Below are positions 61,978 to 64,000 of a stretch of DNA of 64,000 nucleotides, one piece after another. Positions within the stretch are counted from its first letter, which is position 1; every line of letters begins with the position of its first letter. Location of the stretch: NCBI RefSeq assembly GCF_042686025.1, contig NZ_JBHUOZ010000003.1, positions 496,001 to 560,000 of the forward strand, in the 5' to 3' direction. The notes beneath the pieces were generated by a model that was not told the origin of the DNA, ran no database searches, and worked only from the letters and a program-made list of their open reading frames with translations. The DNA is from Terrimonas rubra. GTDB taxonomy: Bacteria > Bacteroidota > Bacteroidia > Chitinophagales > Chitinophagaceae. The translations under genes and the position numbers were made by a program.

Positions 61978-64000
61978 TCAGTTGATAGATGGTTTTTTAA
62001 AACGGAGGGTAAAAGTAGTGCCTTCGTTTAGTTCGCTTTCAAAGCCGATGCTGCCTCCCAGTTTATCCATAATACGATAGGCAATATTTAAGCCTACGCC
62101 GGTGCCCGAAAACTCAGTTGCATTTCCCAGGCGGGTAAATATTTTGAATACATTTTCTTTTTCAGCAGGCGGTATGCCTATACCATTATCCGAGATGCGA
62201 TATACCACATGCGCCTCATCGGTTTGGCCGCTGATATGCACCTGCGGGGCTGCTTTTTGAGAAGAATATTTGACAGCATTGGTGATCAGGTTTTGAAAAA
62301 CCTGGTATACCAGGGTCCGTTCGCCTAAAATAGCCGGGGTGGATGCAATAATAATATTTGTATTGGTGTCGTATGAAAACTTTGCATCGGAACATATCTT
62401 TTCAATGATTTCGCAGGTGGGTATTTCTTCCAGCTGGTAAGAACTGTGTTTAACCCTGCTCAGTTCCAGTACATTTTTCATCATGGCAGACATATTATCG
62501 ATCTCGGCCAGGATGCTGCTGATTTTATTTTTCTGCCAGGCAGATTCGGCATCGCGGTCAAGGAGTTGTACATTTAACCGGATAACCGAAAGTGGTGTTG
62601 CTAAATCATGTGAAATAGTATGTGAAAAAGCATCCAGGTCATTGTTCAGTTTTAGCAGTTCGTTATTGAGCTCCTTCAGTTTGTCAAACTGCAATTGCTG
62701 GGTTTCTAATACTACATCATGAATTTTGCTGAACTCCAGCAGATCCTTTTTTGACCAATACATGGATTTATTACGGATCTCTTCCGAAAATACCTGGAAG
62801 GAGGCCCTGGGAGAAATAGCCCTGATCTTCTGGTCATAAAACTGTATACTGTCAACCTTTTTCTCAGGATTTCCGGCCCAGGTAATATGTTCTTTGAACT
62901 CCTGCCGGAACCATAATAAAAGGGTGTTTTTTTGTTTGCCCACATAACAGGCCGCCAGTCCGCAGCAGGATCCGTCAATGCCGGGAAGGGATGCATGATG
63001 GTCTATATAAAAAGTATTGGAAGCCCAGAGTGAACCGTGTAAATTTGTTTTTGTCCAATCTGCAATGTGACGAATAGCAGGAATAGCAGGAGTATTCCCG
63101 GTTGCTTTTATTTCTCCTTCGGTTACTACGGCAAATCCATCTGCCTGCGAAATATCCAGGATATTATCCAGGTTATTAAATAATGAATCTTTTAAATTAT
63201 CATGCGCAGAAAGATTAGCTTTTAAAGCGGTGGCCTTATGCATATACAAGGTCTCATTCGCTATGATCATGCGTGATTTTAAAGAAAAATAAGCATTGGC
63301 TGCAATAATGGTACATATTTCAGCCTGGATACGGTTAAACAGGTCAATATGTTTGGGGGCAACGCTATGGCAGGTTACCAATCCCCAGAGTTTGTTATCA
63401 ACAATGATGGAGGTGCTGAAACTGGAAGAGGCCCCGGAATTTTTAATGTAAACACCGTGGATAGGCGACATAGCTCTTACGGTTGAATGGGTAAGGTCTA
63501 CTGCCGACATTTTACTGATAACCGGAACAGGCTTTGCATGTATATTGCTGAAAATACGTTTATAGTTTACCTGGTATAGGGCCCTGGCCTGCTGTGGTAT
63601 ATCACTCTCCGGGTAATAGAGGTTGAGGTAGGATTCCATTTCCGGTTTCTTTCTTTCTGCTATCACTTTCCCTGAGCCATCATTCAGGAATTTATAGATC
63701 ATCACCCGGTCGTAGTAAGTGATTTCATAAATATTCTTTACCAGCGCCGACCATATTTCTTCTTCGGTTTTTGCCGATTGTACTTCCTTGGCTCCCTGGT
63801 ATAAGAGGTTGCGGGGAATTTGTTTTTTTATATACTCTTCCAGTTCAATATAGATAGTCCCACGGTACAGGTAAATGGTGAGGTGGTAATCTGTTTGCCC
63901 GATAGTGATCTTATCAAGATTTTTATTGGCTTCCTTCAGGTTCGATGCCAGGTTCTGATAGATAAAAGATGCCGTTATCAGCTGAAAGCCTGTTAATTCA
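61978..64000 (-). CDS. Bacteriophytochrome histidine kinase, N-terminus outside the window
   Basis: The frame is open to the window end, so the N-terminal PAS with the biliverdin-binding Cys is not visible. The seen part has a GAF domain (YPESDIPQQARALY, SPIHGVYIKN, LWGLVTCHS), a PHY domain and a kinase: HTISHDLATPLS with the phospho-acceptor His, the NLITNAVKYS box, DNGIGIP and GTGVGLNIA. It should sense red/far-red light. No response-regulator gene is next to it. Confidence 0.93.
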   Translation of the reverse strand, partial: ELTGFQLITASFIYQNLASNLKEANKNLDKITIGQTDYHLTIYLYRGTIYIELEEYIKKQIPRNLLYQGAKEVQSAKTEEEIWSALVKNIYEITYYDRVMIYKFLNDGSGKVIAERKKPEMESYLNLYYPESDIPQQARALYQVNYKRIFSNIHAKPVPVISKMSAVDLTHSTVRAMSPIHGVYIKNSGASSSFSTSIIVDNKLWGLVTCHSVAPKHIDLFNRIQAEICTIIAANAYFSLKSRMIIANETLYMHKATALKANLSAHDNLKDSLFNNLDNILDISQADGFAVVTEGEIKATGNTPAIPAIRHIADWTKTNLHGSLWASNTFYIDHHASLPGIDGSCCGLAACYVGKQKNTLLLWFRQEFKEHITWAGNPEKKVDSIQFYDQKIRAISPRASFQVFSEEIRNKSMYWSKKDLLEFSKIHDVVLETQQLQFDKLKELNNELLKLNNDLDAFSHTISHDLATPLSVIRLNVQLLDRDAESAWQKNKISSILAEIDNMSAMMKNVLELSRVKHSSYQLEEIPTCEIIEKICSDAKFSYDTNTNIIIASTPAILGERTLVYQVFQNLITNAVKYSSQKAAPQVHISGQTDEAHVVYRISDNGIGIPPAEKENVFKIFTRLGNATEFSGTGVGLNIAYRIMDKLGGSIGFESELNEGTTFTLRFKKPSIN

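Overview
The window looks like part of a Bacteroidota chromosome, most likely from the Chitinophagaceae. The evidence is a SusC/SusD pair with a thioredoxin-like partner, a Bacteroidota-type RHS toxin locus, a CzcA-CzcC fusion pump, a REP-associated transposase of the Bacteroidota kind, promoters with TAnnTTTG-like -7 boxes instead of E. coli boxes, and few Shine-Dalgarno sites. No rRNA, tRNA, CRISPR array or prophage was seen. The genus cannot be fixed from the sequence alone.

Region by region. 1-15.7 kb is mostly housekeeping and stress genes: the tail of an OxyR-like regulator, an outer-membrane barrel, two paralogous membrane-anchored hydrolases, DsbA-like proteins, Tpx, YceI, CsbD, an RRM protein, HxlR and AraC regulators, a secreted esterase-like protein and free methionine-R-sulfoxide reductase. 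15.8-20.8 kb is one tightly packed seven-gene minus-strand cluster: a membrane protein, a nuclease lipoprotein, an HNH nuclease, an unknown protein, DUF4407, DUF4236 and DUF5763 proteins. It is headed by a helically phased array of CGGAAT repeats and closed by a strong terminator. 21.1-26.3 kb runs divergently: a 54-residue secreted peptide, a TPR sensor kinase with its response regulator, three very small proteins, a type I restriction-like (HsdR_N) protein and an unknown protein, followed by dGTPase. 27.8-31.9 kb carries a serine hydrolase and TetR regulator pair with a symmetric operator, and a PH-like membrane protein.

32.3-39.8 kb is a SusC-SusD-thioredoxin operon behind a hairpin-rich leader, then a response regulator whose phospho-acceptor Asp is Asn. 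40-47.3 kb is mixed: an M23 peptidase, a histone-H1-like SWIB protein, Crp plus an SMR exporter, a GH2 glycosidase, a DUF421 protein with a zinc ribbon, and a CinA-like protein. 47.5-54.7 kb is a polymorphic-toxin locus: an RHS protein with a LamG insert and a papain-like toxin tip, its Imm35-type immunity gene, a large palindrome, an orphan RHS tip, a REP transposase among hairpins, and a decapitated toxin tail abutting a second probable immunity gene. 55-61.3 kb is a DUF6660 / CzcA-CzcC / CzcB heavy-metal efflux operon. 61.4-64 kb is bacteriophytochrome plus heme oxygenase, cut by the window end.

The best candidates for something undescribed are the seven-gene nuclease/membrane operon with its repeat array (15.8-20.9 kb) and the rearranged toxin-cassette region (53.0-54.7 kb). 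Function is inferred from sequence reading only; no database search was run.
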